A stretch of 47,173 nucleotides of DNA from Rhodobacterales bacterium (GTDB lineage: Bacteria > Pseudomonadota > Alphaproteobacteria > Rhodobacterales > Rhodobacteraceae), in the NCBI GenBank assembly GCA_017303485.1, contig JAFLCY010000021.1, positions 1 to 47,173 on the forward strand. Direction: 5' to 3'. Positions 15,111-23,086 of this stretch are shown one piece after another; the stretch's first letter is position 1; every line of letters starts with the position of its first letter. Position numbers and translations under genes: made by a program. Under the pieces are notes generated by a model that ran no database searches, was not told the origin of the DNA, and saw nothing but the letters and a program-made list of their open reading frames with translations.

Positions 15111-16610
15111 ATGCGCGGAATTTCACGGCTGGCCATTCTTGCAGCCCTGGCGGCAGCACCCGTGGAGGCCGAGACGGTGAAGTTGACCCTTCTGGGTGTG
15201 GGCGACGTCTACAACTTTGAAGAGGAGGACGGCCGTGGCGGCTTTGCCCGGCTGAACGCGGTGGCAAAGGCGGAACGCGCGGCCAATCCGAACACGCTCT
15301 ACCTGTTCAACGGCGACATGCTGAGCCCGTCGCTCGCCTCGGGCTTCGACCAGGGGCAGAACACCATCGACTTCACCAATCTTGTGCCCTTCGATCTGGC
15401 GGTGCCGGGGAACCATGAATACGATTTCGGGCCAGAGAACTTTGCCGAAAAGATGAAGGCATCAAAGTACCCCTGGGCTGCGGTCAACATCACCAATGCC
15501 GATGGCAGCCCGGTCGAGGGTCTGGGCGGCGTGATGGTCAAGGAGATCGCGGGGCTGAAAGTGGCGCTGATCCCGGTAGCGCAGGATACCTCGCCCGAAG
15601 TCAGCTCGACCGGCAGCCTCAAGTTCCTGCCGACGGTCGACAGCGGGATTGCGGCGGCCGAAAAGGCGATCGAGGACGGGGCCGACCTGGTGGTGGGGGT
15701 CGTGCAGACCAATATGGACAATGACCGCAAGCTGATCGCCAGCCATGCCTTCGACGTGATCCTGTCCGGGGACGACCATTCCTACGCCACCGCCTATGAC
15801 GGAGTGACGGCCTATGTCGAGACCTCGGTTGACGGGCAGCTTTTGAACCCGGTCGACCTGACGGTGGAGATTACCGTCAAGGAGGATGGCACGCGCGAGA
15901 TCAGCTGGACGCCGACCTTCCGCTTCATCGACACCGCGACGGTGACGCCCGATCCGGAAACGGCGGCAATGGCGGACAAGCTGCGCGCAACGATGGATCA
16001 GACACTTTCCGTCGAGATCGGCACGCTGGAGGCACCGCTGGACAGCCGCCGCAACGTGGTGCGGGCCGAGGAATCCACCATGGGCGATCTGATAGCCGAT
16101 GCGTTGCGGGACGCGACGGGAGCGGATATCGCGATCATGAACGGCGGCGGCATCCGGGGTGACACGACTTATGACGCGGGCCGCAAGCTGACGCGGCGCG
16201 ACATCCTGACGGAACTGCCGTTCGGCAACACCACTGTGGTGACCGAACTTCCGGGAAGCCAGGTGCTTCTGGCACTGGAAAACGGGGTGAGCCAGGTCGA
16301 GAAGGGGGCAGGGCGGTTCCCTCAGGTCTCGGGCCTGACCTTTGCCTTCGACGCATCGGCGGAAGCTGGCAGCCGGGTGAGCGAGGTGATGGTGGGTGGT
16401 GCGCCACTGGAGGCCGACAAGCTCTACAAGGTGGCCGTCAACGATTACATCCTTGGTGGCGGCGACGGCTATGCGGCGCTGGGCGGCGGGCGGATCCTGA
16501 CCGATGGCCCAACCGGACAGCTCGTCGCGAATGACGTCATGGCCTATGTCGAGAAGCTTGGGACGGTGAACCTGACCGTCGAGGGCCGGATCAGGAAGCT
16601 GGGGCAGTAA
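15111..16610 (+). CDS. Exported 5'-nucleotidase / metallophosphatase family protein
   Basis: 499 residues: signal peptide 1-20 (cut after VEA), calcineurin-like phosphoesterase domain (about 24-270), then the 5'-nucleotidase C-terminal domain (about 295-495) with IMNGGGIRG, LPFGNT and NDYILGGGDGY. Periplasmic hydrolysis of nucleotides would be the family role. Retained metallophosphatase motifs are Asp32, NGDM (67-70) and GNHEYDFG (100-107). Unusual: the DxH motif reads DVY, the usual (S/T)H is Thr-Asn201, and GHxH reads GDDH (220-223), so three His ligands appear replaced. It may use a different metal set or be a divergent subfamily. GGGAGA precedes the ATG by about eight bases. Confidence 0.85.
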   Translation: MRGISRLAILAALAAAPVEAETVKLTLLGVGDVYNFEEEDGRGGFARLNAVAKAERAANPNTLYLFNGDMLSPSLASGFDQGQNTIDFTNLVPFDLAVPGNHEYDFGPENFAEKMKASKYPWAAVNITNADGSPVEGLGGVMVKEIAGLKVALIPVAQDTSPEVSSTGSLKFLPTVDSGIAAAEKAIEDGADLVVGVVQTNMDNDRKLIASHAFDVILSGDDHSYATAYDGVTAYVETSVDGQLLNPVDLTVEITVKEDGTREISWTPTFRFIDTATVTPDPETAAMADKLRATMDQTLSVEIGTLEAPLDSRRNVVRAEESTMGDLIADALRDATGADIAIMNGGGIRGDTTYDAGRKLTRRDILTELPFGNTTVVTELPGSQVLLALENGVSQVEKGAGRFPQVSGLTFAFDASAEAGSRVSEVMVGGAPLEADKLYKVAVNDYILGGGDGYAALGGGRILTDGPTGQLVANDVMAYVEKLGTVNLTVEGRIRKLGQ

Positions 16611-16625
16611 GTCCGCGCGATGGCG

Positions 16626-16690
16626 CGTCGATGACTTCGTCACTCCTCGCCGGGGCTTGGCCGAGGAGGAGACGAAGTCGAACGACGAGG
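16626..16690. repeat. Palindromic intergenic element, copy B
   Basis: Left arm 16626-16649 and right arm 16662-16690 form a long stem with one short bulge around a 12-base loop. The left arm is identical (24 of 24) to the reverse complement of 7752-7775 in copy A. It lies 15 bases after the 5'-nucleotidase stop and could terminate or stabilise that transcript. Confidence 0.7.
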
Positions 16691-16816
16691 GGTCACTGCT
16701 GCACTCTGTGCAGGGCAAGGTTCGCTGCAGGTCTTCGAACCGGCGGGCGGCCCGGCTGGCAAGCTGCGGCGTGATGGCCGCCATCCCAGTGTCGGGCGCG
16801 CCCCGGCAAGGGCGGT

Positions 16817-16844
16817 TTGCATTGCGCGGCATCGTGGCTAGAAT
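16817..16844 (+). promoter_or_regulatory. Candidate promoter of the SRAP gene (leaderless)
   Basis: TTGCAT (16817-16822), 16-base spacer, TAGAAT (16839-16844, five of six matches to the consensus). Only six bases separate the -10 from the ATG at 16851 and there is no Shine-Dalgarno. Confidence 0.5.
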
Positions 16845-16850
16845 TTCACC

Positions 16851-17507
16851 ATGTGCGGCCGGTTCACTATCACCCACCCCAACGAGGCGCTGGCGGCGCT
16901 GTTCGATGCCGTGCCCGGAAACGACCTGCCGATGGTGCCGAACTTCAACGTCTGTCCGACGAACCCGGTTGCTGTCGTCACCTCTGGCGGTGGCCAGCGA
17001 CGGCTGCGGACGATGCGTTGGGGGTTCATCCCGACCTGGTACAAGGCGCCGAACGACGGGCCGCTGATCATCAATGCAAGGGCAGACACGGTGGCGATGA
17101 AGCCCGCCTTTCGCGCGGCGATCCGTGAACGGCGCTGTATCGTTCCGGCCTCGGGCTTCTACGAATGGAGCGAGGGCGAGAACAAGGCGCGGCTACCTTG
17201 GTACTTCACCCGGGCGGACGGCGAGCCGATGGCGCTGGCGGGCGTCTGGCAGCACTGGGGGGATATGGACACGGTGGCCATCGTCTCGACCGAGGCCGGG
17301 CCGGGCATGGCCGAGATCCACCACCGCGAGCCGGTGATCCTGGAGCGGGCGGACTGGCCCCTTTGGCTGGGCGAGTCCGGTCATGGGGCGGCGGTGCTGA
17401 TGAAGGCTTCGCCCGAGGGAGCGCTGACGCAGCCGTTCCGGGTGGGGGTCGCGGTTAACTCCAACCGCGCCTCTGGGGCACAACTGATCGAGCCGGTGGC
17501 GGCCTAG
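16851..17507 (+). CDS. SRAP family DNA-protein crosslink protein (YedK/HMCES)
   Basis: 218 residues. SRAP proteins bind abasic sites in single-stranded DNA through the N-terminal cysteine exposed after Met removal. Seen: MCGRFT (Cys2), NFNVCPT, MRWGFIPTW, NARAD (Asn75), GFYEW (Glu105), and the His motif IHHREPVIL (His157), which in most members reads HDRMPV, so Asp and Met are replaced here. The start must be this ATG because Cys2 is catalytic. The gene converges with the racemase and the stop codons overlap by four bases (CTAG). Probable role in abasic-site protection. Confidence 0.92.
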   Translation: MCGRFTITHPNEALAALFDAVPGNDLPMVPNFNVCPTNPVAVVTSGGGQRRLRTMRWGFIPTWYKAPNDGPLIINARADTVAMKPAFRAAIRERRCIVPASGFYEWSEGENKARLPWYFTRADGEPMALAGVWQHWGDMDTVAIVSTEAGPGMAEIHHREPVILERADWPLWLGESGHGAAVLMKASPEGALTQPFRVGVAVNSNRASGAQLIEPVAA

Positions 17508-17516
17508 CTGGCCGCC
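17498..17516. terminator. Hairpin containing both stop codons of convergent genes
   Basis: A perfect 7-bp stem (GGCGGCC / GGCCGCC) with a five-base loop TAGCT. The shared CTAG supplies TAG stops for the SRAP gene (+) and the racemase gene (-). No clear T-run, so termination in either direction is uncertain. Confidence 0.4.
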
Positions 17517-18214
17517 CGCAGCTTTTGCGCAGGCGGCGGGGCGTAGCCACCAAGACGCGATGTCTTGAGGCCAAGACCCACCATCGCCTCGGCAAGCTTT
17601 ACCGCGCAGGTGACGCCGTCCAGCACCGGAAGCCGATGTTCCCCGGCCAGCCTGTCGGCCAGGTCGGCCATTCCGGCGCAGCCTAGGACGATAGCCTCGG
17701 CGCGGTCTTCCGCCACGGCCCGGCCGATTTCGGCGCTGATCCGGTTGCTGGCGTCCGAGCCGGGATGTTCCAGATCCAGCACCGCCACTTCCGAGGACCG
17801 CACCCGGGCGCAGCGGGACGCAAGGCCGTATTTGTGGAGATTGTGTTCAAGCGCCGGGACCGACCGCGACAGGGTGGTGACCACGGAAAACTTGTTCGAA
17901 AGCATCGAGGCGAAGTGATAGGCGGCCTCGCCGATGCCGATCACCGGGCGGTCGGTCAGACAGCGGGCGGCGTCCAGTCCCGTGTCGTCGAAACAGGCGA
18001 TGATCACCGCGTCATAGGCCGAGGCGGTCTGGATGATCTGCAAAAGGCCCGGGACGGACAGCGCCTCGTCGTAATAGCCCTCGATGGAGACCGGCCCGCC
18101 GGGGGGGTTAACCGCGATGATCTCGGTTCCCGGGCTGGCTGCACCGCGCGCCGCGGTGCCTATCTTCTCCGTCATCGAGGCGGTGGAATTTGGATTGATC
18201 ACCAATAGGCGCAT
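17504..18214 (-). CDS. Hydantoin / Asp-Glu racemase family protein
   Basis: 236 residues of the cofactor-independent racemase superfamily. The two catalytic cysteines are Cys74 in IIACFDDTG and Cys179 in VLGCAGMADL, and the N-terminus MRLLVINPNSTASMTEKI is the hydantoin-racemase signature. Probable role: racemisation of a 5-substituted hydantoin or related compound (allantoin racemases share this fold). It starts three bases after the livF stop, so it is the last gene of the transporter operon; the transported compound is plausibly its substrate. No hydantoinase or carbamoylase is in the window. Confidence 0.85.
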   Translation of the reverse strand: MRLLVINPNSTASMTEKIGTAARGAASPGTEIIAVNPPGGPVSIEGYYDEALSVPGLLQIIQTASAYDAVIIACFDDTGLDAARCLTDRPVIGIGEAAYHFASMLSNKFSVVTTLSRSVPALEHNLHKYGLASRCARVRSSEVAVLDLEHPGSDASNRISAEIGRAVAEDRAEAIVLGCAGMADLADRLAGEHRLPVLDGVTCAVKLAEAMVGLGLKTSRLGGYAPPPAQKLRAAS

Positions 18215-18217
18215 TTT

Positions 18218-18970
18218 CTAAAGCTCCCCGCCCAGATAGGCGGCCTTGATCCGGTCGTCATGCATCAGGTCCTTTGAATTGCCGGACAGGACGACCTGGC
18301 CCGTCGACATCGCGTAGGCGCGGTTCGAGATCGACAGCGCCATGCGGCTGTTCTGTTCAACCAGAAGGACCGAAACTCCCTCGTCCCGGCTGATCGCGAC
18401 GATGGCGCGGGCGATGTCCTGCACCAACTTCGGCGCGATGCCCAGACTCGGCTCATCAAGAAGCAACAGCTTCGGTTTCGCCATCAGGGCCCTGCCGATC
18501 ACCATCATCTGCTGCTCGCCACCCGAAAGGGTGCTGGCCTGCTGGGTGAAGCGTTCCTTCAGGCGCGGGAAGCGGGTCAGGACGCTGTCCAGCGTCTGCT
18601 CGATTCCCTGCTTGTCGGTCCGGGTGAAGGCCCCCATCAGAAGGTTGTCCTTCACACTCATGAGCGGGAAGACGCGGCGGCCCTCCGGGACCATCGCGAT
18701 GCCGCGCTTCACGATTTCGGCCGCCGGGCGACCGTCGATCCGGTCGCCGAGGTAGCTGATCGAGCCGGACTTGATCTTCCGCAGCCCCGTGATCGCCCGC
18801 AGGATCGAGGATTTCCCCGCCCCGTTGGCCCCGATCAGGGCGACCGTCTCACCCTCCATCAGGTCGATGGAAACGCCTTTCAGCGCGTAGACATGGTCAT
18901 AGTACAGCTCGACATTGTCGAAGCTGAGCATCTTCTTGGCCGGTTCCAGTTTAGTTGCTGCTTGGGTCAT
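18218..18970 (-). CDS. livF: Branched-chain amino acid-type ABC transporter ATPase
   Basis: About 250 residues, the LivF subunit of a HAAT transporter. Walker A GANGAGKSS, signature LSGGEQQ, Walker B LLLLDEPSLG with switch His region LLVEQN are all intact. The start is ATG at 18970; the TGA of livG is immediately followed by GTG then this ATG, so translation is coupled. It energises import together with LivG. The ligand is not deducible from the ATPase; see the operon's binding protein and racemase. Confidence 0.93.
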   Translation of the reverse strand: MTQAATKLEPAKKMLSFDNVELYYDHVYALKGVSIDLMEGETVALIGANGAGKSSILRAITGLRKIKSGSISYLGDRIDGRPAAEIVKRGIAMVPEGRRVFPLMSVKDNLLMGAFTRTDKQGIEQTLDSVLTRFPRLKERFTQQASTLSGGEQQMMVIGRALMAKPKLLLLDEPSLGIAPKLVQDIARAIVAISRDEGVSVLLVEQNSRMALSISNRAYAMSTGQVVLSGNSKDLMHDDRIKAAYLGGEL

Positions 18971-18973
18971 CAC

Positions 18974-19756
18974 TCACATCCCGATGGCGGCGTCTTCGCT
19001 GCCCAGATAGGCCTCGATCACGCGCGGGTTGGCCTGGATTTCGGCAGGGGTGCCCTCGGCGATTTTCTCGCCGAAGTTGATGCAGACGATCCGGTCGGAG
19101 ATCTTCATCACCGCAGGCATGTCGTGTTCGACGAGAAGGACCGTCAGCCCGCGTTCGTCGCGCAGGCGGCGGACAAGAGCGACCATGCGCATCGTCTCGT
19201 CATGATTCATGCCTGCGAAGGGTTCGTCCAACAGGATGATCTCGGGCTGCGTGGCCAGTCCGATGGCCATCCCAAGGGCGCGCAGGTGCCCCTGCGGCAG
19301 GTTCGACGCCAGCTCGTTGCGGATCGCCTGCAACCCGAGGAAGTCGATGATGTCGTCCGCCGACTTGCCGAACTCCGCCTCATCCGCCTTGGCCTGCGAG
19401 GACCCGAAGAAGAACCCCAGCAGCGACGCCTTCGACCGCAGGTGATGCGAGACGATGACATTTTCGCGCACGGTCATCGACTTGAAGATCGTCGTCTCCT
19501 GAAAGGTCCGCACCACCCCCATCCGCGCCACCTTGTGCGGCGGCAGGCCGGAGATCTTGCTGCCCTTGTAGATCACCTCGCCCGTCGTCGGGGTAACGAA
19601 CCCGGCGATCTGCTTGAACAGCGTGGATTTTCCCGCCCCGTTCGGCCCGATCACCGACAGAATCTCCTGCGGGGCGACGTCAAAGCTGATGTCGTTGTTG
19701 GCCGTCAGCCCGCCATAACGCTTGGTGACGTTCTTCACTTGCAGGATTGCGGTCAT
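18974..19756 (-). CDS. livG: Branched-chain amino acid-type ABC transporter ATPase
   Basis: 260 residues, LivG subunit. Walker A GPNGAGKST, the MGVVRTFQ Q-loop, Walker B IILLDEPFAGMNHDET and LLVEHDM are clear. The ABC signature is degenerate: NLPQGHLRALGMA where LivG proteins usually have a YGQQRxLEIA-like block; the Gln is His. Translation is coupled to livM by an ATGA overlap. Confidence 0.93.
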   Translation of the reverse strand: MTAILQVKNVTKRYGGLTANNDISFDVAPQEILSVIGPNGAGKSTLFKQIAGFVTPTTGEVIYKGSKISGLPPHKVARMGVVRTFQETTIFKSMTVRENVIVSHHLRSKASLLGFFFGSSQAKADEAEFGKSADDIIDFLGLQAIRNELASNLPQGHLRALGMAIGLATQPEIILLDEPFAGMNHDETMRMVALVRRLRDERGLTVLLVEHDMPAVMKISDRIVCINFGEKIAEGTPAEIQANPRVIEAYLGSEDAAIGM

Positions 19757-20763
19757 TTGCGGCCGCCTTTCTTGTCCAGAAGGCTGAGGACCCCGTTCGG
19801 CAGCACCAGCATCAGGGCGATCAGCGCGCCGGAGTAGATGAGGAGCTGGTATTCCTTGGCAACGGAGAGAAGGTCCCAGCCGAAGTAGAGGAGCAGGGTG
19901 CCAAGCATCGGGCCGAAGACATAGCCGAGGCCGCCGAGGAAGCAGTAGAGCATGAAGTTCACGCTGTCCTGCACCACGAAGGACGACGGATAGATCGACT
20001 GCGAGATGGCAACAAAGATCGCCCCGGCCAGACCGCCGAAGAAGGAGGAGATGGCATAGGCCAAGACCCGCAGCATCGCGGTATTGACGCCGATGGAGGC
20101 CGAAAGTTCCTCGTTTTGCTGCAATGACCGGCAGAGGTGGCCAAGGCGCGAGTTCACGATTCGCCAGAGGACGAGGTAGGTCACGACCATCAGCACGGCG
20201 GCCATCAGGTAGAAGGCGAGCTTCGGGTTCCCCAGCGTGGCGAAGTCCGGGATGATGGTTAGGCCGAAAATCGACAGCTCGCCCGGCAGCGGGATTGAGG
20301 TGATGCCCTTCGCGCCGTTGGTGATGGGCAGCGCAAGGGCGGTCAGCCGGGCGACTTCGGTCAGGACCAGGGTGACCATGGCGAAATAGACCCCGCGCAG
20401 GCGGAGGATCGGCAGGCCGATGACGACGGACACCAGCGCGCAGAATATCCCTGCGAGCGGCAGCGTCAGCCAGAAGCTGACCCCGTATTGCGTCATCAAC
20501 ACCGCCGAGACATAGCCCCCTGTCAGGGCATAGGCACCCTGGCCGATGTTGATCCGGCCGATGTAGAAGGTCAGCCAGACTCCGGCGGCGGCGACCGAAA
20601 GAAGGGCCACCGAGGTGAGCGTGTAGTAGAAGTCCCAGCGTCCGGTCAGGGCGATGAAGACCGGCACCAGCACGAAGACGGCCAGCAGGAAGGCGCCGAT
20701 GCCAAGCAGTCGCGTCCCAGACATCGGGCGGCCCTTTTCCACGGTTTGCGTTTGATCGGTCAT
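19753..20763 (-). CDS. livM: Branched-chain amino acid-type ABC transporter permease
   Basis: 336 residues, LivM permease with about ten hydrophobic segments. The central GRINIGQGAYALTGGYVSA block and LRLRGVYFAMVTLVLTE are the family hallmarks, with the EAA-like coupling stretch around LCRSLQQNEELSASIGVNT. Located in the inner membrane with LivH. Overlaps livG by four bases; its own start lies five bases beyond the livH stop. Confidence 0.93.
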   Translation of the reverse strand: MTDQTQTVEKGRPMSGTRLLGIGAFLLAVFVLVPVFIALTGRWDFYYTLTSVALLSVAAAGVWLTFYIGRINIGQGAYALTGGYVSAVLMTQYGVSFWLTLPLAGIFCALVSVVIGLPILRLRGVYFAMVTLVLTEVARLTALALPITNGAKGITSIPLPGELSIFGLTIIPDFATLGNPKLAFYLMAAVLMVVTYLVLWRIVNSRLGHLCRSLQQNEELSASIGVNTAMLRVLAYAISSFFGGLAGAIFVAISQSIYPSSFVVQDSVNFMLYCFLGGLGYVFGPMLGTLLLYFGWDLLSVAKEYQLLIYSGALIALMLVLPNGVLSLLDKKGGRK

Positions 20764-20767
20764 GGCC

Positions 20768-21637
20768 TCAACCCCAGGGCTTGCCCATCAGGCCCTGCGG
20801 CCGGATGGCGAGGAAGATCATCAGGGTGACGAAGATCACCAGGTAAGTGACGTCGCCATAGGCGGCGAGGAGGGTGAGACCGATGCTTTCCATCATCCCC
20901 AGGATGAAGCCGCCGGCGATGGCGCCGGAAATCACACCGGCCCCGCCGATCATGATCATCAGGAACGCCTTGACCGAGGTCGGCCCGCCCATGCCAAGGT
21001 TGACCCCGGTGATCGTGACCAGCAGCCCGCCGACAAGGCCCGCCAGCATTGCGCCAAGCGCGAAGCCGATCATCGAGTAGCGGTCGACATCGACGCCCAT
21101 CAGCTGCGCGGCCATCCGGTCCTGCGCCAGCGCCCGCATGGCCCGGCCAGTGCGGGAATACTGCATGAAGAGGATGAAGCCCACGATCAGCGCCACGGCC
21201 AGCGCGGCGATCAGGATGCGGTCATACGGCATGATCAGCCGCATGTCCCAGTTGAAGACCCCGTTCACCACCTTGGGCACGCCACGCTGTTTCTCTCCGA
21301 AAAGCAGCAGGATCACCGCATCCAGGAAGAAGGCGATGCCCGCGGCCAGTAGCATGGTGGATTCGTCACGCTTTGACCGGGCGATGACCGGGCGGAACAG
21401 GAACCTCTCGATCAGCGCCCCCATCACCGCCAGCACGATGGCCGACGCCACAAGCCCAACGATGAAGGGCAGCCCCAACTGGGCCACGACCGTGTAAGTC
21501 ACGAAACCGCCGAAGACATACATCTGCCCGTGGGCAAAGTTCAGCACGTTCATCAGCGAGAAGATCAGCGTGAGGCCAAGCGCGATCAGGGCATATTGCG
21601 CGCCGAGATACAGGCCATTGGCAAGGATCTGTTCCAT
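20768..21637 (-). CDS. livH: Branched-chain amino acid-type ABC transporter permease
   Basis: 289 residues, LivH permease with about eight membrane segments. Hallmarks: LGAQYALIALGLTLIFS and LNFAHGQMYVFGGF near the N-terminus, and MRALAQDRMAAQLMGVDVDR as the ATPase-coupling loop. It follows the binding-protein gene after an 85-bp gap holding a stable hairpin, a common device to make the binding protein in excess of the membrane parts. Confidence 0.93.
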   Translation of the reverse strand: MEQILANGLYLGAQYALIALGLTLIFSLMNVLNFAHGQMYVFGGFVTYTVVAQLGLPFIVGLVASAIVLAVMGALIERFLFRPVIARSKRDESTMLLAAGIAFFLDAVILLLFGEKQRGVPKVVNGVFNWDMRLIMPYDRILIAALAVALIVGFILFMQYSRTGRAMRALAQDRMAAQLMGVDVDRYSMIGFALGAMLAGLVGGLLVTITGVNLGMGGPTSVKAFLMIMIGGAGVISGAIAGGFILGMMESIGLTLLAAYGDVTYLVIFVTLMIFLAIRPQGLMGKPWG

Positions 21638-21661
21638 CGGGGGTCCTTTGCGACAAAGACA

Positions 21662-21696
21662 GCAGGGCCCGGTCCGGGAGCGATCCCGGGCCCTGC
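21662..21696 (-). other. Hairpin between binding-protein and permease genes
   Basis: Perfect 11-bp stem (GCAGGGCCCGG with CCGGGCCCTGC) around a 13-base loop, in the gap after the binding-protein stop. No T-run follows in the direction of transcription, so mRNA stabilisation or partial attenuation is more likely than full termination. Confidence 0.6.
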
Positions 21697-21722
21697 AGCG
21701 GACTCTGAACCGTCGTCGGGTC

Positions 21723-22910
21723 TTAGTCGACCTGTGCGACGAACAGGGTCTGGAACGCCCCGTCCTGGAACTCGTTCACCACCAGCGGCACCGAGACCTG
21801 GCGCTTCTGGCCGAACGAGGTGGTGCCGACGTAAGACAGCTTCGCGTCACCGACCATGAACGGGTTCGGCGCGCTGAACGTGTCCATCGTCTTCTTGAAC
21901 TCGTCCACGTTGTCGATCGCCGCCGGGTTCGCCTTCAGCGTCTCGATGATGTATTCCAGCGCATAGACCTTGGTATTCGACTCGTCGTTGTATTCGCCGA
22001 ACATATCGGTGTAGCGGGTGACGAATTCCTTCATCGTGTCGCTGGCCAGTTCGGGCGTCGAGGCGCCGCCGACCGAGATGAAGCCGTTTGCCAGTTCCCC
22101 CGCGCCTTCCTGAAGCACGGCGGCGTCCTGCGCGGTCTCGGTCGAGATCAGCCCGGTATAGCCCAGTTCGCGGGCCGAGCGGATCAGCTGCGGCGCGTTG
22201 GCGGGCGACACGCCCGACAGGACCAGAAGGTCCGGCGCGGTCTGGATGACGGGCAGGATGACCGGGGTGAAGTCGGTGGTGTCCATCTGGTAGGTCACGG
22301 TGTCCGAGACCACCTCAAGCCCCAGCGCCTTGGCGGCGGCGGAACCGGAATCGCGCTGGCTCAGCGGGTCGGATTCGTTGCCGGCGATGAAGGCAACCTT
22401 CTTCACGCCCTTGTTTTCCATCAGGTATTTGTAGATCGCCGGGCCGGACTGATAGTTCGCCACCATCCCCAGGATCGCGTTCGAGGCGGGCGGCTCGTAC
22501 AGGCTTTTCGGGAAGGCATAGGGGAAGTACATGATCCCGTTCTGCTCGGCCACCGGGCGGACAGCCGCAGCACCATCATCGACGTTGGGGCCGACGACAT
22601 AGTGGATGCCGTCCTGCGCCATCTTCTCCATGCCCGCGATGGCGCGCTTGGGGTCCTTCTGGTCGTCGAAGGGGACAATCTCGATATCATAAGTGGTGTC
22701 GCCAATCGTGACCCCGCCCAGTTCGTTCAGCCAGGCCGCCCGGGTCTCCATCGAGCGCTGGTTCGAGATGCCCCAGGCCGCAGCCGGACCGGACGTCACG
22801 CCGACGAAACCGATCTTCAGTTTGGCATTCTCGGCCCAGGCGGCGGTGGCTGCCGTAAGGGCGAGGGCCAGTGACATGCCGGTCGTCGTAAGGAAAATGC
22901 GTCTCTTCAT
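21723..22910 (-). CDS. Periplasmic binding protein of a branched-chain amino acid-type ABC transporter
   Basis: 395 residues: signal peptide MKRRIFLTTTGMSLALALTA to AWA (cleavage near residue 26), then a type I periplasmic-binding fold starting KIGFVGVTSGPAAAWG. Typical family elements are IVPFDDQKDPKRA, the VGPNVDDGAAA turn, KKVAFIAGNE and LKANPAAIDNVDEFK. It is the first gene of the operon and supplies ligand specificity. The ligand-contact residues do not point to leucine/isoleucine with confidence; the downstream racemase suggests a hydantoin-, amide- or amino-acid-like compound. The gene faces the GntR regulator. Confidence 0.9.
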   Translation of the reverse strand: MKRRIFLTTTGMSLALALTAATAAWAENAKLKIGFVGVTSGPAAAWGISNQRSMETRAAWLNELGGVTIGDTTYDIEIVPFDDQKDPKRAIAGMEKMAQDGIHYVVGPNVDDGAAAVRPVAEQNGIMYFPYAFPKSLYEPPASNAILGMVANYQSGPAIYKYLMENKGVKKVAFIAGNESDPLSQRDSGSAAAKALGLEVVSDTVTYQMDTTDFTPVILPVIQTAPDLLVLSGVSPANAPQLIRSARELGYTGLISTETAQDAAVLQEGAGELANGFISVGGASTPELASDTMKEFVTRYTDMFGEYNDESNTKVYALEYIIETLKANPAAIDNVDEFKKTMDTFSAPNPFMVGDAKLSYVGTTSFGQKRQVSVPLVVNEFQDGAFQTLFVAQVD

Positions 22911-22961
22911 CTTGTTGCTCCCTGTTCATGGGTCAGCGGAATTCGAGTCCGCGACACTGTG

Positions 22962-22990
22962 ATTGACGGACGTGCTGACAAGATTGTCAA
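22962..22990 (-). promoter_or_regulatory. Candidate promoter and operator of the liv-type operon
   Basis: On the minus strand TTGACA (22990-22985) is followed after 17 bases by GTCAAT (22967-22962). A 14-base palindrome with perfect arms, TGACAAGATTGTCA (22976-22989), overlaps the -35, where a bound GntR/FCD dimer would block RNA polymerase. The regulator gene is divergent. Confidence 0.5.
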
Positions 22991-23023
22991 CAAAAATGTC
23001 ATCAGGAGTTCACGATGTGCCCC

Positions 23024-23051
23024 TTGATGGTCGCGGTTCTTCGCTTATAGC
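23024..23051 (+). promoter_or_regulatory. Candidate promoter of the GntR gene
   Basis: TTGATG (23024-23029), 16-base spacer, TATAGC (23046-23051). A transcript starting near 23058 leaves a leader of about 29 bases before the ATG at 23087. Confidence 0.4.
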
Positions 23052-23086
23052 TTGAAGTTAGGTCAATTTTGAAACGGACATCTGTC

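Noticed and set aside
15462-16877. 471-codon - strand open frame opposite the 5'-nucleotidase
   Set aside because: Shadow frame that also runs through palindromic element B; no domain.
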